A stretch of 64,000 nt of DNA from Caldichromatium japonicum. Its GTDB lineage: Bacteria; Pseudomonadota; Gammaproteobacteria; Chromatiales; Chromatiaceae. A program made the position numbers and the translations under genes. Position 1 is the first letter of the stretch. Every line of letters begins with the position of its first letter. The notes below the pieces were generated by a model that made no database searches, was not told the origin of the DNA, and was given only the letters and a program-made list of their open reading frames with translations. Below, one piece after another: positions 39,803 to 52,271 of this stretch. The stretch is from assembly GCF_011290485.1 (NCBI RefSeq), contig NZ_CP048029.1, positions 1,657,155-1,721,154 of the forward strand, given 5' to 3'.

Positions 39803-41383
39803 ATGGGCGGTCCCAACCTGACGACGGAGCTCGCGAACGCAGTTGTCACCCACGCCCGCCTCTCAACCCAGGCCCTTAACCTGACCCGCCGGCTTCAGGT
39901 CGGGATGCAGGTCGAGCTCATGCCGATCCGGGCTCGCGATCAAGGGTGGGTAGAGATCCAGGTGCGTATCCCGGGTGAATCCAAGACCTGGACCTCTGGC
40001 ATCCAGGCGCGCATCATCGGGGCAATGCCAGATGCCAGCGGCGCTCGCCCGGCAACCCCCCTGCGTGCCGAGGTGGTCGCGACCAGCCCGATATTGAGCC
40101 TGCGCCTCATCCCGCCTCCCCCCCAGACCTTGCCCACCCCGAGCCAGGCGCCCCTGACTGAGGGGCGCACCTGGCTGGATCAGCAGTTTCGCCAGTGCTG
40201 GCCTTCAGCCCAACCGCTTGCCCCAACCTTGGCGCGCTTGGCTGCCCAACTCGGGCTCGATGGGCTCGACGCTGAACCACAGGCCGCAACCCCTTCTCTG
40301 CTTAATCATTCAGGCGCTCGCCCAACGCTTGTCACTCAGGTCCAACAGACACTGCTCCAACTGCTCAATCAATTAGCCACGGCAGCAGAACTGACCCATC
40401 CAGAGCGTTTGGCCCGCGCCATCGAACGCTCGGGGCTGTGGCTAGAGGCGCGCCTGGTCCAGGCGGCGAGGGATCCCTCCCAGGCAGATGCTTTGCGAGC
40501 AGACCTCAAGACCCGGCTCCTCGCCTTGGCCCAGTCGCTACGGACGGCAGGCGGGCGTGCAGCGGACATGCCGTCCGTCGTTCATCCAGGCACTGGCGGC
40601 GACGAAGGGTCTGTGCCACAGCAAGGGCAGCCATTGCCTTTGGAGACAGGTGCAGATCAGGCTGTCCGCGGTGATTCTGGCGCGCGCGAGTTGCTTGCTG
40701 GTCGGGAAGGATCTGCAAGCAGCGATGAGGGATCATCCACCTTCGCTAAAGCAGACGGCCTGTCTGACCAGGATAAGCCGCCCGCCAGCAGCCGCGCGGC
40801 CGATGAGCCAGTCTTGACCGATGACTCCCAGACGGCCGACCAATCCCCCCCAGAGGATATGGTGCCGGCGGATCCGAACCGAACGGATGAGCGGAGAACT
40901 GAACAACAGCGCCTTACCCAAGACCAGACGCGTCTCGATCATCTCGAACGCGAGGTCGAGGCAATGATCAAACAGGTCATCACTCGCCAGCTCCACGCCC
41001 TCGACAGTCAGGCAGGACAAACCCAGTGGCTCGTGGAATTGCCTTTCAGGACGCCCAGCGGGGTGCTTGCGCTCGAGGCAGATATCCAGCGCGATCAACT
41101 GCATCCAGACCAAAAAGATGCGTCCTGGACCATCATATTGCGCTTGGACCTACCCCACCTTGGGCCTTTGCATATCCGTTTGACCTGGTGCAACGCACAG
41201 CTCAACGGTTGTCTGCAAGCGGCAGATCCGTCGGGCGCCGAGCTGATCCGCGGTCACCTCGATGAACTGCGCGCACGCCTGGAGGCGCGCGACATCGCCA
41301 TCGCTGCCCTCTATGCCGGCCAGCGTGCGTTTGCTCCACCGGCCCCGCCCTGCCGGATGGCACTGCTCAACGAGTGCGCATGA
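39803..41383 (+). CDS. fliK: Flagellar hook-length control protein (FliK-type)
   Basis: 526 residues: an N-terminal region of about 90, a long variable Pro/Ser/Asp-rich ruler-like middle, and a C-terminal FliK-type domain from about 400 (QWLVELPFRTPSGVLALEAD; LGPLHIRLTWCNAQLNG; LIRGHLDELRARLEARD). Position after flgN and before an FlhB-tail gene supports a role in substrate switching. The symbol is given by function; divergence is high. Confidence 0.8.
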   Translation: MGGPNLTTELANAVVTHARLSTQALNLTRRLQVGMQVELMPIRARDQGWVEIQVRIPGESKTWTSGIQARIIGAMPDASGARPATPLRAEVVATSPILSLRLIPPPPQTLPTPSQAPLTEGRTWLDQQFRQCWPSAQPLAPTLARLAAQLGLDGLDAEPQAATPSLLNHSGARPTLVTQVQQTLLQLLNQLATAAELTHPERLARAIERSGLWLEARLVQAARDPSQADALRADLKTRLLALAQSLRTAGGRAADMPSVVHPGTGGDEGSVPQQGQPLPLETGADQAVRGDSGARELLAGREGSASSDEGSSTFAKADGLSDQDKPPASSRAADEPVLTDDSQTADQSPPEDMVPADPNRTDERRTEQQRLTQDQTRLDHLEREVEAMIKQVITRQLHALDSQAGQTQWLVELPFRTPSGVLALEADIQRDQLHPDQKDASWTIILRLDLPHLGPLHIRLTWCNAQLNGCLQAADPSGAELIRGHLDELRARLEARDIAIAALYAGQRAFAPPAPPCRMALLNECA

Positions 41384-41739
41384 ATACCCCACCCGAGCGC
41401 CGCCCCATCACCAAAGCGGTAGCCCTCGCCTGGGACCGCGAGCATACCCCCCGCGTCACAGCGATCGGCACTGGGCTCACCGCTGAACAGATCCTCAAGA
41501 TCGCTGCCGAACATGACATCCCCCTGCATAATGACCCCGTACTCGTCGAGGCGCTCGCCCAGGTGCCGCTTGGCGCCGAGATCCCACGCGAGCTCTATGT
41601 CGCCGTCGCCGAGGTCCTGGCATTTATCTTTCTGCTCGCGGGGATCGACCCCAGAAGACCCGTCCATCTGCCTGCCGACCCTCCACCTGCTGCCCCCCTC
41701 AGTCGGAAGGCGCCCGGATACTCGACGCCGATGAGTTGA
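41380..41739 (+). CDS. FlhB C-terminal-domain-like protein (FlhX-type)
   Basis: About 119 residues resembling only the cytoplasmic tail of FlhB/YscU: KAVALAWDREHTPRVTAIGTG, then AEHDIPLHNDPVLVEALAQV and LYVAVAEVLAFIFLLAGI. It lacks the autocleavage NPTH motif and all membrane helices. The ATG overlaps the fliK stop (ATGA). Such orphan tails are known to interact with the flagellar export gate. Its last 41 bases overlap the convergent symporter gene. Confidence 0.85.
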   Translation: MNTPPERRPITKAVALAWDREHTPRVTAIGTGLTAEQILKIAAEHDIPLHNDPVLVEALAQVPLGAEIPRELYVAVAEVLAFIFLLAGIDPRRPVHLPADPPPAAPLSRKAPGYSTPMS

Positions 41740-43063
41740 AATAATCCCGGCTCAGGCGAAAGACCACCGGGCTTAGGAGCAACAGGGCCACGAGATTGGG
41801 CAGGGCCATCAAGGCATTCAGGGTATCAGCGACCAGCCAGATAAAGTCGAGCTGGGCGACCGCCCCCACCGGTAGGGCCAAGACCCAAAGCACCCGGAAC
41901 GGCAGGATGGCGCGCTCACCAAAGAGATATTCGGCGCAGCGCTCGCCATAGACACTCCAACCCAGGGTGGTCGTATAGGCAAAGAGCACCAGGCCCACAG
42001 CGACGATATAGGCACCCACCCCTGGCAGGGCGGTCTCAAAGGCCTGCGAGGATAGGGCCGCACCGGTGGCGCCCGAGTCCCAGACACCGGTCACCAGGAT
42101 CACCAGGCCGGTGACGGTGCAGATCACCAGAGTATCGATGAAGGTCCCGGTCATGGCTACGGCGCCCTGGGCGATCGGATCATTGGATTGGGCGGCGGCA
42201 TGGGCGATCGGCGCACTCCCCAGACCGGCCTCGTTGGAAAAGACCCCGCGGGCCACACCGTACTGAATGGCTGCAGCGACCGTCGCCCCAGCAAAACCAC
42301 CTGTCGCCGCGATGGGGCTGAAGGCATGGACAAAGACCAGTTGCAAGGCCGGTAAGATCTGGTCGGCCTTCAAGACCAGGATCACCAGTCCACCGCCGAC
42401 ATAGATCAGGGCCATCAAGGGGACCAAGGCCGAGGAGACCTCGCCGATGCGTTTGATCCCTCCCAGTAAAACCAAGGCAGCAAACGCTGCCATCACTGCA
42501 CCCGTGGCCCATCCGGGGACCCCGAAGGTCTCCTGGACCGCATGGGCCACTGAATTGGCCTGGACCGTATTGCCGATGCCAAAACCCGCCAACACCCCAA
42601 AGATGGCAAAGGCCGCCGCCATCCAGGCCCAGCGCTGCCCCAGCCCCAACTTGATGTAATACATCGGCCCGCCGAGGTGCTGGCCGCGGCGATCGGTCTC
42701 GCGATAGTGCATGGCCAAGACCGCCTCGGCATACTTGGTCGCCATACCGACCAAGGCCGTGCACCACATCCAAAACAACGCCCCTGGTCCCCCAAGAAAG
42801 ATGGCTGTAGCCACACCAGCGATGTTACCGGTACCGACGGTGGCCGACAGGACCGTCATCAGTGCCTGATAGGGAGGGATATCCCCCGCTCCCTGCGCCC
42901 GGCGCCCCTGCCACAGCATCTTGAAGCCAAAGCCAAGCTTAAAAAGCGGCATCAGGCGCAGGCCCAGGGTCAAAAAGAACCCGACCCCGAGGATCAGGAT
43001 CAGCATCGGCGGGCCCCAGACGAGGCCGTTTAGGGTCTTGATCCAAGCGACGACTGTATCCAA
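41699..43063 (-). CDS. Alanine/glycine:cation symporter (AGCS family)
   Basis: About 454 residues, multi-helix sodium-amino acid symporter. Family motifs are TVLSATVGTGNIAGVATAIFLGGPGALFW-like (stretch near residue 80), AGFGIGNTVQANSVA, and GVFSNEAGLGSAPIAHAAA. Start proposed at a TTG (43063) with GAGGGGGAA upstream; an ATG 17 codons earlier gives a poorly conserved extension and is the alternative. Convergent with the FlhB-tail gene. Confidence 0.92.
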   Translation of the reverse strand: MDTVVAWIKTLNGLVWGPPMLILILGVGFFLTLGLRLMPLFKLGFGFKMLWQGRRAQGAGDIPPYQALMTVLSATVGTGNIAGVATAIFLGGPGALFWMWCTALVGMATKYAEAVLAMHYRETDRRGQHLGGPMYYIKLGLGQRWAWMAAAFAIFGVLAGFGIGNTVQANSVAHAVQETFGVPGWATGAVMAAFAALVLLGGIKRIGEVSSALVPLMALIYVGGGLVILVLKADQILPALQLVFVHAFSPIAATGGFAGATVAAAIQYGVARGVFSNEAGLGSAPIAHAAAQSNDPIAQGAVAMTGTFIDTLVICTVTGLVILVTGVWDSGATGAALSSQAFETALPGVGAYIVAVGLVLFAYTTTLGWSVYGERCAEYLFGERAILPFRVLWVLALPVGAVAQLDFIWLVADTLNALMALPNLVALLLLSPVVFRLSRDYFNSSASSIRAPSD

Positions 43064-43222
43064 GCGCGTTTCCCCCTCTGGATATTGAGCAAACCGTTTG
43101 AGCCCGAGACCCACTTAAACTGGTGGATCGGGCAAGTAGGGCCGGTGATTCGCGCGATTGCTTTACCCGAGCGGTCATCCGGCCTTATCCTTGGGTGTAA
43201 TTCCATCAGATCCCGAACGCCC

Positions 43223-43888
43223 GTGAAACTCCTCCGCGACCTTCTGCCCGTCCTGTTGTTTTTTGCCGTCTATCAATTCAGCGGCATCTACTGGGCAACG
43301 GCAGCGGCGATTGCTGTAGCGGTCGCACAAGGCGTCTGGACCTGGATGCACGAGCGGCGCATCGAACCCTTGCCGTTGGCGACACTCGTGATCCTCTTGG
43401 TCTTCGGCAGCCTGACCATCGCCTTGCAAGACCCGATCTTTGTGATGTGGAAGCCCACCCTGGTCAACTGGCTGCTCGCTGCCGCCTTCATCGCCAGCCA
43501 TTGGCTCGGCGAGCGCCCATTGATTGAACGACTCATGGGCCAAGCGGTCGCGCTCCCCCGCCCCGTTTGGTGCCGGCTCAATGCCGCATGGAGCGTCTTT
43601 TGGTTCGCCCTAGGGTTGCTCAACCTATTTGTCGTCTATATCGGTAGCGGCTTTTATCCCGCTTATCAGGCGCTGCGCGCTGCAACCGGTACTACTGGCA
43701 TCGATCTGGCAGGCTGCCTGAGCCATTATGCCGGATCGACACTTGCCCTATGCGAGCAGGCCCAGCGCGCCGAGTCGATCTGGGTCAACTTCAAACTCTT
43801 TGGGCTCATGGGGCTGACCATCGCCTTCGTCATCGCCCAGGCAGTGTATCTCGCACGTCATCTGCCAGATGAGCCCCGAGGAGCCTAA
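43223..43888 (+). CDS. yciB: Inner membrane septation protein YciB/IspZ
   Basis: About 221 residues from the GTG at 43223 ([17 protein letters not shown]), matching the family N-terminus. Five or six membrane helices are visible, with [17 protein letters not shown] and the C-terminal [20 protein letters not shown]. There is an unusual insert (about residues 150-185, cysteine-containing) compared with the usual 180-residue protein. It overlaps no gene but sits 4 bases before yciI. Confidence 0.92.
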   Translation: MKLLRDLLPVLLFFAVYQFSGIYWATAAAIAVAVAQGVWTWMHERRIEPLPLATLVILLVFGSLTIALQDPIFVMWKPTLVNWLLAAAFIASHWLGERPLIERLMGQAVALPRPVWCRLNAAWSVFWFALGLLNLFVVYIGSGFYPAYQALRAATGTTGIDLAGCLSHYAGSTLALCEQAQRAESIWVNFKLFGLMGLTIAFVIAQAVYLARHLPDEPRGA

Positions 43889-43892
43889 GGCA

Positions 43893-44192
43893 ATGCTCTA
43901 TGCCATCATCGCCGTCGATCGTCCAGATAGCCTCGCCGCGCGTCTCCAGGCACGTCCTGCGCATCTAGCGCGTCTTACGGTCTTGCGCGATGAGGGGCGC
44001 CTGCTCCTTGCCGGCCCGCATCCGGCGATCGATTGTCCAGACCCGGGCGAGGCCGGTTTCACCGGCTCGCTGATCGTAGCTGAGTTCCCCGATCTGGCCG
44101 CTGCCGAGGCCTGGGCTGCCGCCGATCCCTATCTGACAGAAGGTGTCTATGCCAGCCTAAGCGTCAAGCCGTTCAAACAGGTCTTCCCCTAG
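43893..44192 (+). CDS. yciI: YciI family protein
   Basis: About 99 residues from [14 protein letters not shown]. Ferredoxin-like YCII fold with [22 protein letters not shown] and [21 protein letters not shown], including the conserved His-Asp pair. Function unknown in general. yciB-yciI adjacency is common in gammaproteobacteria. Confidence 0.92.
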   Translation: MLYAIIAVDRPDSLAARLQARPAHLARLTVLRDEGRLLLAGPHPAIDCPDPGEAGFTGSLIVAEFPDLAAAEAWAAADPYLTEGVYASLSVKPFKQVFP

Positions 44193-44268
44193 AATGGCTG
44201 TGTACCACGTCATCCAAGCGGATCGGTCCCTACCCGATATTTCAATCCATATCATGAGTCATCAGCGC

Positions 44269-45135
44269 ATGAAGAAAAGACCCCTTGCCCTCGCTCTATT
44301 GAGCCTGGTCGCCATCGGCGCCCCGCTGGCCGCAGAGCAACAGACCGCCGATTCACCCGAGACCCTGATCGCGACGGTCAATGGCAAACCCTATCGCCTG
44401 GATGTCTTCCGCGCCCTGTTGATCGACCGTCTTCAAGGGCGTTCGGCTCAAAATAACCCCCAGGTCCAGCAACAACTCGTAGAGGAATTCATGAACCTGG
44501 CGGTCGCCTCACAGGAGGCCGAGCGGCGTAAGCTCGAGCAAAACCGCGAGGTGATTGCAGCTCTCGAACTGGCGCGGATGCAGATCCTGGCCAATGCCGC
44601 CCTGACCGCGATGGCCAATGAGATCGAGGTCAGCGACAAAGAGCTCAAGGATGCCTATGATCAGCTTCAGAAAAAGATGAGTCGCACCGAATATAAGGCG
44701 CGCCATATCTTGGTCAAAGAGGAAAACGAGGCCAAGAACCTGATCAAACAATTAGACAAGGGCGCCAAATTCGAGGACCTGGCCAAAAAGCACTCGGAGG
44801 GGCCGACGGGCAAGGATGGCGGCGACCTGGGCTGGGTCGATCCGGCGCAAATGGTTGCGCCTTTCGGTGAGGCCCTCACCAAGCTCAAGCCCCGGACCTA
44901 TACCAAAGAGCCGGTCCAGACCCAGTTCGGCTGGCACATCATCAAGCTGGAAGAGACACGGCAAGGCAAGCCTCCGGCATTCGAGGAGATCAAGCCGCAG
45001 CTTGTCAATCTGGTCAAACGTCAGAAGATTGGCGAGCGCCTGAACGATATGGGGAAAAACGCAGATATCAAGTTCAACCAGGAGATCGTTCAGGTCAAGC
45101 CAGCGGATGATCAACAGGCGCAAGGTCAACAATAA
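44269..45135 (+). CDS. Parvulin-type peptidyl-prolyl isomerase, exported
   Basis: About 288 residues from MKKRPLALALLSL, a signal peptide ending near AAEQ. A helical chaperone segment (30-150) is followed by a rotamase domain with ARHILVKEENEAKNLIKQL, KKHSEGPTGKDGGDLGWV and FGWHIIKLEE. PpiC/SurA-like periplasmic folding factor. Lysine- and Glu-rich tail. Third gene of the yciB-yciI run. Confidence 0.93.
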   Translation: MKKRPLALALLSLVAIGAPLAAEQQTADSPETLIATVNGKPYRLDVFRALLIDRLQGRSAQNNPQVQQQLVEEFMNLAVASQEAERRKLEQNREVIAALELARMQILANAALTAMANEIEVSDKELKDAYDQLQKKMSRTEYKARHILVKEENEAKNLIKQLDKGAKFEDLAKKHSEGPTGKDGGDLGWVDPAQMVAPFGEALTKLKPRTYTKEPVQTQFGWHIIKLEETRQGKPPAFEEIKPQLVNLVKRQKIGERLNDMGKNADIKFNQEIVQVKPADDQQAQGQQ

Positions 45136-45218
45136 CTCTGCCTGCAGCTGGCTTTACTGCCCTGACGAATCCAGCGGGTATGGCGCGCTTCCCGCCATGC
45201 CCCCCACCCCTGGTGATC

Positions 45219-45243
45219 GGCCAGCCATCATCGATGACTGGCC
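45219..45243. terminator. Inverted repeat after the isomerase gene
   Basis: GGCCAG and CTGGCC flank a TCATCGATGA palindrome, about 85 bases after the stop. A T tract is absent, so terminator function is tentative. Confidence 0.3.
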
Positions 45244-45377
45244 TTCCTTCCCCCAGACAATCGCGCGATGCCCCCCAAGATCCGCTGCCCTGGGCCGGCT
45301 CCAAGTCCGTTCTCGGAGGGACTGCAGAGATCGCCGGTGACCTTGCGGTCAATGCACCGGCGGGTCATTCCACTACC

Positions 45378-45650
45378 TCAGTTGGCCCGTCGCTTGAGGG
45401 TGTCGAAGGCGACGAGCTGGACCTCCTGGGATTCGTCGGCGTAATAAGGACGTTCAGCGGTGCATCCCTGGGCCTCGGCGAGCTCGCGTTCGCGTGCCGC
45501 GATCATCCCAAGACAGGTCCTCACCTGTTCGATGGTCGCATCAGAGAATGGATGACGCATACCAGGCTGTGGAGTGACATCGCGGATGATTGCGGTCAGC
45601 GCTTTGCGCATGGCGATCAGGATCTCTTGTTCTTTAGTCAGTTCGGTCAT
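45378..45650 (-). CDS. Conserved-looking small protein of unknown function downstream of ligA
   Basis: 90 residues, soluble, mostly helical: MTELTKEQEILIAMRKALTA, then IEQVRTCLGMIAARERELAEA and a C-terminal RPYYADESQEVQLVAF. GGGGGATCC precedes the ATG. It follows ligA by 55 bases in the same direction, so probably the end of smc-zipA-ligA. I do not recognise a domain. Confidence 0.7.
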   Translation of the reverse strand: MTELTKEQEILIAMRKALTAIIRDVTPQPGMRHPFSDATIEQVRTCLGMIAARERELAEAQGCTAERPYYADESQEVQLVAFDTLKRRAN

Positions 45651-45705
45651 TGCGGATCCCCCAGCGTAGGCAGTTGGATGAGGCGAGAGGACTTTTTAAG
45701 AGAAG

Positions 45706-48509
<2,804 letters not shown>

Positions 48510-48596
48510 TCGGAATGCTGTATCGCTTTAGGGTTGATCATCAGGGCGTCAAGTATATACCCAATATCCGGCGAGTTTGCGCTGGGCAGCCGACCT

Positions 48597-51500
48597 TCAG
48601 CCGGATTGTCCAGCCAGACGCAGTGCCTCCTCAACATCGACGCTGACCAGACGCGATACCCCAGGTTCATGCATGGTCACCCCGATCAAATGCTGGGCGA
48701 TCTCCATCGTCTGTTTGTTGTGGCTGACCAAAATCAATTGGACGCGATCCGACATGCTGCGCACCAGCTCACAAAACCGTCCGACATTGACATCATCCAA
48801 GGGGGCATCGACCTCATCGAGCATACAGAAGGGCGCTGGATTGAGTTCAAAGATCGCAAAGACCAGGGCCACTGCCGTCAGCGCTTTTTCACCGCCCGAT
48901 AATAGATGGATGCTGGTATTGCGCTTGCCGGGCGGGCGCGCCATGACCATCATGCCGGTTTCGAGCAGATTGGCATCCGCCAGCTCCAAGGTTGCTTGAC
49001 CGCCGCCAAAGAGCCGGGGAAAGAGGGATTGAAAAGACTGATTGACCCGCTCGAAGGTCTCTTTGAAGCGTTGCCGCGTTTCACGATCAATGGCGCGGAT
49101 CGCCTGTTCGAGGGTGTGGAGTGCGCGGACGATGTCTTCGTATTGGGTATCCAGATACGCCTTGCGCGCCGCCTGTTCTTTGAACTCATCGACCGCAGCG
49201 AGATTAACCGGGCCTAAGCGTTGGAGCCGCCCCCGCACCTTGCTCAGCCGCTCGTTGATCTCTGTCTCGGTCACCTGGCGATCGAGCGTTTGCAAGATCT
49301 TCTGAGGATGAGCATCGGCGGCAGCCAATTGTTCTTCGAGGGCATGCTGGCGTACCAGGCGTTCTTGATGTTCCAGGCGCAGCGCCTCCAAGGCGCGTTG
49401 GCTGGACTGCATCTGTTGTTCGAGCTGTTGACGCAGACCTTCGTGCCTTCGGACCTCGGCCTCGAGTCGGTCCCGCTCTTGATGGGCTGCGATCAGCATC
49501 TGTTCAATCTCGTGCCTGCGCGCCCGCTGGGTCTCGAGATGTGCGCGTTGTTCAGCAAGCGGCGACTCGCCGGCATCCAAGTCAGCGCGTAGCTCAGCGC
49601 AGCGTATCATGAATTGTGCCTGACGGCCGATCAATTGTGCCTGACTCTCTTGGAGCGATGCCTGGGCCGCGCGCTTGGACTCGATGCGAATCCGCAATGC
49701 CTGGACCTGATCGCGCTGGGTGCGTTCAACCGCCCGCCCCTCAGCTAGCCGCATCCTGAGCCGGGCGCGCTGTTCCTCCAGCGACCCAAGCTGTTCACGC
49801 ACACGTTCAACTTGGTGTAAACGATCAGCAAGCCGCGTGCGCGCCTCGGCCAACGCGCTCTGGGTGCTGGCCATCTGAGCTTCCAGCCTGGCCCGTTCAT
49901 CCACTAAGGTTTGCCGGCGTTTTGTCTGATGATCGAGGTGCATTTGCACGGCGCGTAGTTCGGCCTGAAGCCTCGCCTGCTCGCGTTCGCGGGCAGCGAT
50001 TGCGGCCTCAAGCGTCCGTCGCCGCTGTTCGCTGTCGGCGCGCGCCGCAAGCTGGGTCTGTTGCGCATGCAATAACCCTGACTCTTGCTCAAGCAGCGTC
50101 GCGAGGGCGGATTCGAGCACCGCGATCGCCTCGGCGCGGGCGATCATCCCACCTCTTTCGGCGCGGGCGGGGACGCGAATCCAGCAGCAACCGACCTCGA
50201 TGCCCTCGGGTGTGACCCAGCGAGCGTTAGCCTCAAGATCGCGGCGGGCTGCCAGGGCAGCGCGCCAATGCTCTACAGTACGGACCGCTCCGATGACCAT
50301 CCCCGCAGGCCAAGGGGCGCGGACGCAATGGCCAAGCCCATCGCCGGGATAGGGGGTTTCAACCTCCCGGCCCACCCGCTCGCACAGCATGAGACCCGGC
50401 GGTAGGTCCTCTGCCCCTTCAAGGACCTCATCGAGATCCTCAACCAGCACGCCCGTGAGGGCTGCGCCCAGGCAGGATTCGACCGCTTCCTCCCAACCTG
50501 ATTCAACCTCTAGGCTCTCGATCAGGCGTGGCGCTCGATCTAGCCCCCTTGCCTTCAGCCAGGACTGGTCAGGTTGCCCATACTCGGCTAAAGCAGATTC
50601 CTGCAGGGCTCGCAGCGAGGCTAGGCGCCCCTTGTGCTCGCGGATCTGGGTGCGGACCTGGTCGAGGCTCTCATCGAGGGCCCTCAGTTCGGCCTCGCAT
50701 CGTTCCCTGGACGCATGCACAGCGGTGCGTTCGGCGCTCAAGGCAACGACCTCGATCTCCAATGCCGCCGACTGCTTGGAGAGATCCTCGAGTGCATCGC
50801 TCAATCCTGAATCGGCTAGCTGTGCCCATTCAGCCTCGATCCGTTTTAAACCGACCCGTGCCTGTTCCAGGGTCTGCTCTAGGGCAGCCAGACGGATGCG
50901 TTCGGCATTGGCCTCATCGAGGGGTTTGGCGGCGGCGCGATTGTAAGCCTCCCACTCAGACTCACAGCGCTTGAGGTCTGCCTCCCAGGTCACGAGCGAG
51001 GCGAGGGTCTCGACCAATGCGGCCTCGGCGCATTCAAGGGCTGGTCCAGCCTCAGCCAACGCCTGAGCAAGTTCACCCAGACGTTCATTGTCACAGGCAA
51101 TTTGTTGTTTGGATTGAGCAAGCTCTTGTTCAAGCCGTGCCAGTTCGGCCTCATACCGCCGACGCTCCTCGCCCGCAAAACGGAGCGACTGTTCGGCACG
51201 GGCGATCTCGGCCTCGATGCCATAAAGCTGCCCTTGAAGCGCATGGCAGCGCTCAGCTGCGGCGCGATGCTCGGATCGTCGGACACTGATCTCTGCATCC
51301 AGTGACTGTATCTCGGACTGGATGGCGGCAAGCGCGGATTCATCCTGGACCAGGCGTCGCTGGAGCTCCTGGCGCTCATGCTCAAGTGCCCGCCAGCGCA
51401 GTGCCTTGAGCGCCAGGTCCAAACGCACCTCTTCGGCACGCCACTGGGTATAGCGCGCGGCAAGTTCGGCCTGACGCTCCAGACGTGCAAGCTGTTTGTC

Positions 51501-52103
51501 CAGCTCCCAGCGCAGGTCATCGAGCCGTTCGAGGTTTTCACGGGTGTGACGGATCCGTTCCTCGGTCTCGCGCCTGCGTTCCTTGTATTTAGAGATCCCT
51601 GCCGCCTCTTCTAGAAACAGCCGCAGCTCATCCGGACGCGCCTCGATCAGACGCGCGATCATCCCCTGCTCGATGATGGCATAGGACCGCGGCCCAAGAC
51701 CCGTGCCCAGAAATAGGTCTTGGATATCGCGGCGCCGACAGCGCGTGCCATTGAGAAAATAGACCGATTGACCATCGCGGCCGACCTGGCGTTTGACGGC
51801 GATCTGCTGGAAGGCCGCATATTCGCCACCTGCCCGCCCGTCGCTATTGTCGAAGATGAGTTCGATGCTGGCTAGGCTGACAGGGGGGCGATTGGCGCTG
51901 CCATTAAAGATGACATCGGCCATCGATTCGCCGCGCAATAGGCGCGCCGATGATTCACCCATCACCCAGCGCACTGCATCGATGAGATTGGACTTACCGC
52001 AGCCATTTGGCCCCACAATGCAGACCAGATTGCTTGGAAAATGTACTACGGTCGGATCGACGAATGATTTAAAACCGGCAAGCTTAATGCGTTCCAGTTT
52101 CAT
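48597..52103 (-). CDS. smc: Chromosome partition protein SMC
   Basis: 1168 residues from MKLERIKLAGFKSFVDPT. Walker A is GPNGCGKSNLIDAV. Two long coiled coils surround a hinge (about 515-625; EVESGWEEAVESCLGAALTG). The C-terminal signature is LLSGGEKALTAVALVFA, with Walker B FCMLDEVDAPLDDVN. True SMC rather than MukB. scpA/scpB are not adjacent. An ORF extension of 23 codons upstream is not family-like. Confidence 0.97.
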   Translation of the reverse strand: MKLERIKLAGFKSFVDPTVVHFPSNLVCIVGPNGCGKSNLIDAVRWVMGESSARLLRGESMADVIFNGSANRPPVSLASIELIFDNSDGRAGGEYAAFQQIAVKRQVGRDGQSVYFLNGTRCRRRDIQDLFLGTGLGPRSYAIIEQGMIARLIEARPDELRLFLEEAAGISKYKERRRETEERIRHTRENLERLDDLRWELDKQLARLERQAELAARYTQWRAEEVRLDLALKALRWRALEHERQELQRRLVQDESALAAIQSEIQSLDAEISVRRSEHRAAAERCHALQGQLYGIEAEIARAEQSLRFAGEERRRYEAELARLEQELAQSKQQIACDNERLGELAQALAEAGPALECAEAALVETLASLVTWEADLKRCESEWEAYNRAAAKPLDEANAERIRLAALEQTLEQARVGLKRIEAEWAQLADSGLSDALEDLSKQSAALEIEVVALSAERTAVHASRERCEAELRALDESLDQVRTQIREHKGRLASLRALQESALAEYGQPDQSWLKARGLDRAPRLIESLEVESGWEEAVESCLGAALTGVLVEDLDEVLEGAEDLPPGLMLCERVGREVETPYPGDGLGHCVRAPWPAGMVIGAVRTVEHWRAALAARRDLEANARWVTPEGIEVGCCWIRVPARAERGGMIARAEAIAVLESALATLLEQESGLLHAQQTQLAARADSEQRRRTLEAAIAAREREQARLQAELRAVQMHLDHQTKRRQTLVDERARLEAQMASTQSALAEARTRLADRLHQVERVREQLGSLEEQRARLRMRLAEGRAVERTQRDQVQALRIRIESKRAAQASLQESQAQLIGRQAQFMIRCAELRADLDAGESPLAEQRAHLETQRARRHEIEQMLIAAHQERDRLEAEVRRHEGLRQQLEQQMQSSQRALEALRLEHQERLVRQHALEEQLAAADAHPQKILQTLDRQVTETEINERLSKVRGRLQRLGPVNLAAVDEFKEQAARKAYLDTQYEDIVRALHTLEQAIRAIDRETRQRFKETFERVNQSFQSLFPRLFGGGQATLELADANLLETGMMVMARPPGKRNTSIHLLSGGEKALTAVALVFAIFELNPAPFCMLDEVDAPLDDVNVGRFCELVRSMSDRVQLILVSHNKQTMEIAQHLIGVTMHEPGVSRLVSVDVEEALRLAGQSG

Positions 52104-52189
52104 ATCTCTTAGCTCAACCCGGTCTTGCCCGATGATGCGACCTCCGGCGCAAGGATCGCTTGACAGCAGCAAAAATCCAGTTTTTCCAA

Positions 52190-52262
52190 TCTTTTCATGA
52201 TAAAAATATTTTGAAACAAAAATTATAAAATAATGAAATAACCAAATATCAAGACAAAGGAG
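52190..52262 (+). promoter_or_regulatory. AT-rich leader of the unknown gene at 52272
   Basis: About 70 bases of strongly AT-rich sequence (CATGATAAAAATATTTTG, AAAATTATAAAATAATG) in an otherwise GC-rich region, between divergent smc and the 52272 gene. TATAAAAT-like -10 hexamers are present. It probably holds promoters for one or both. Confidence 0.5.
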
Positions 52263-52271
52263 GGTGAAACC

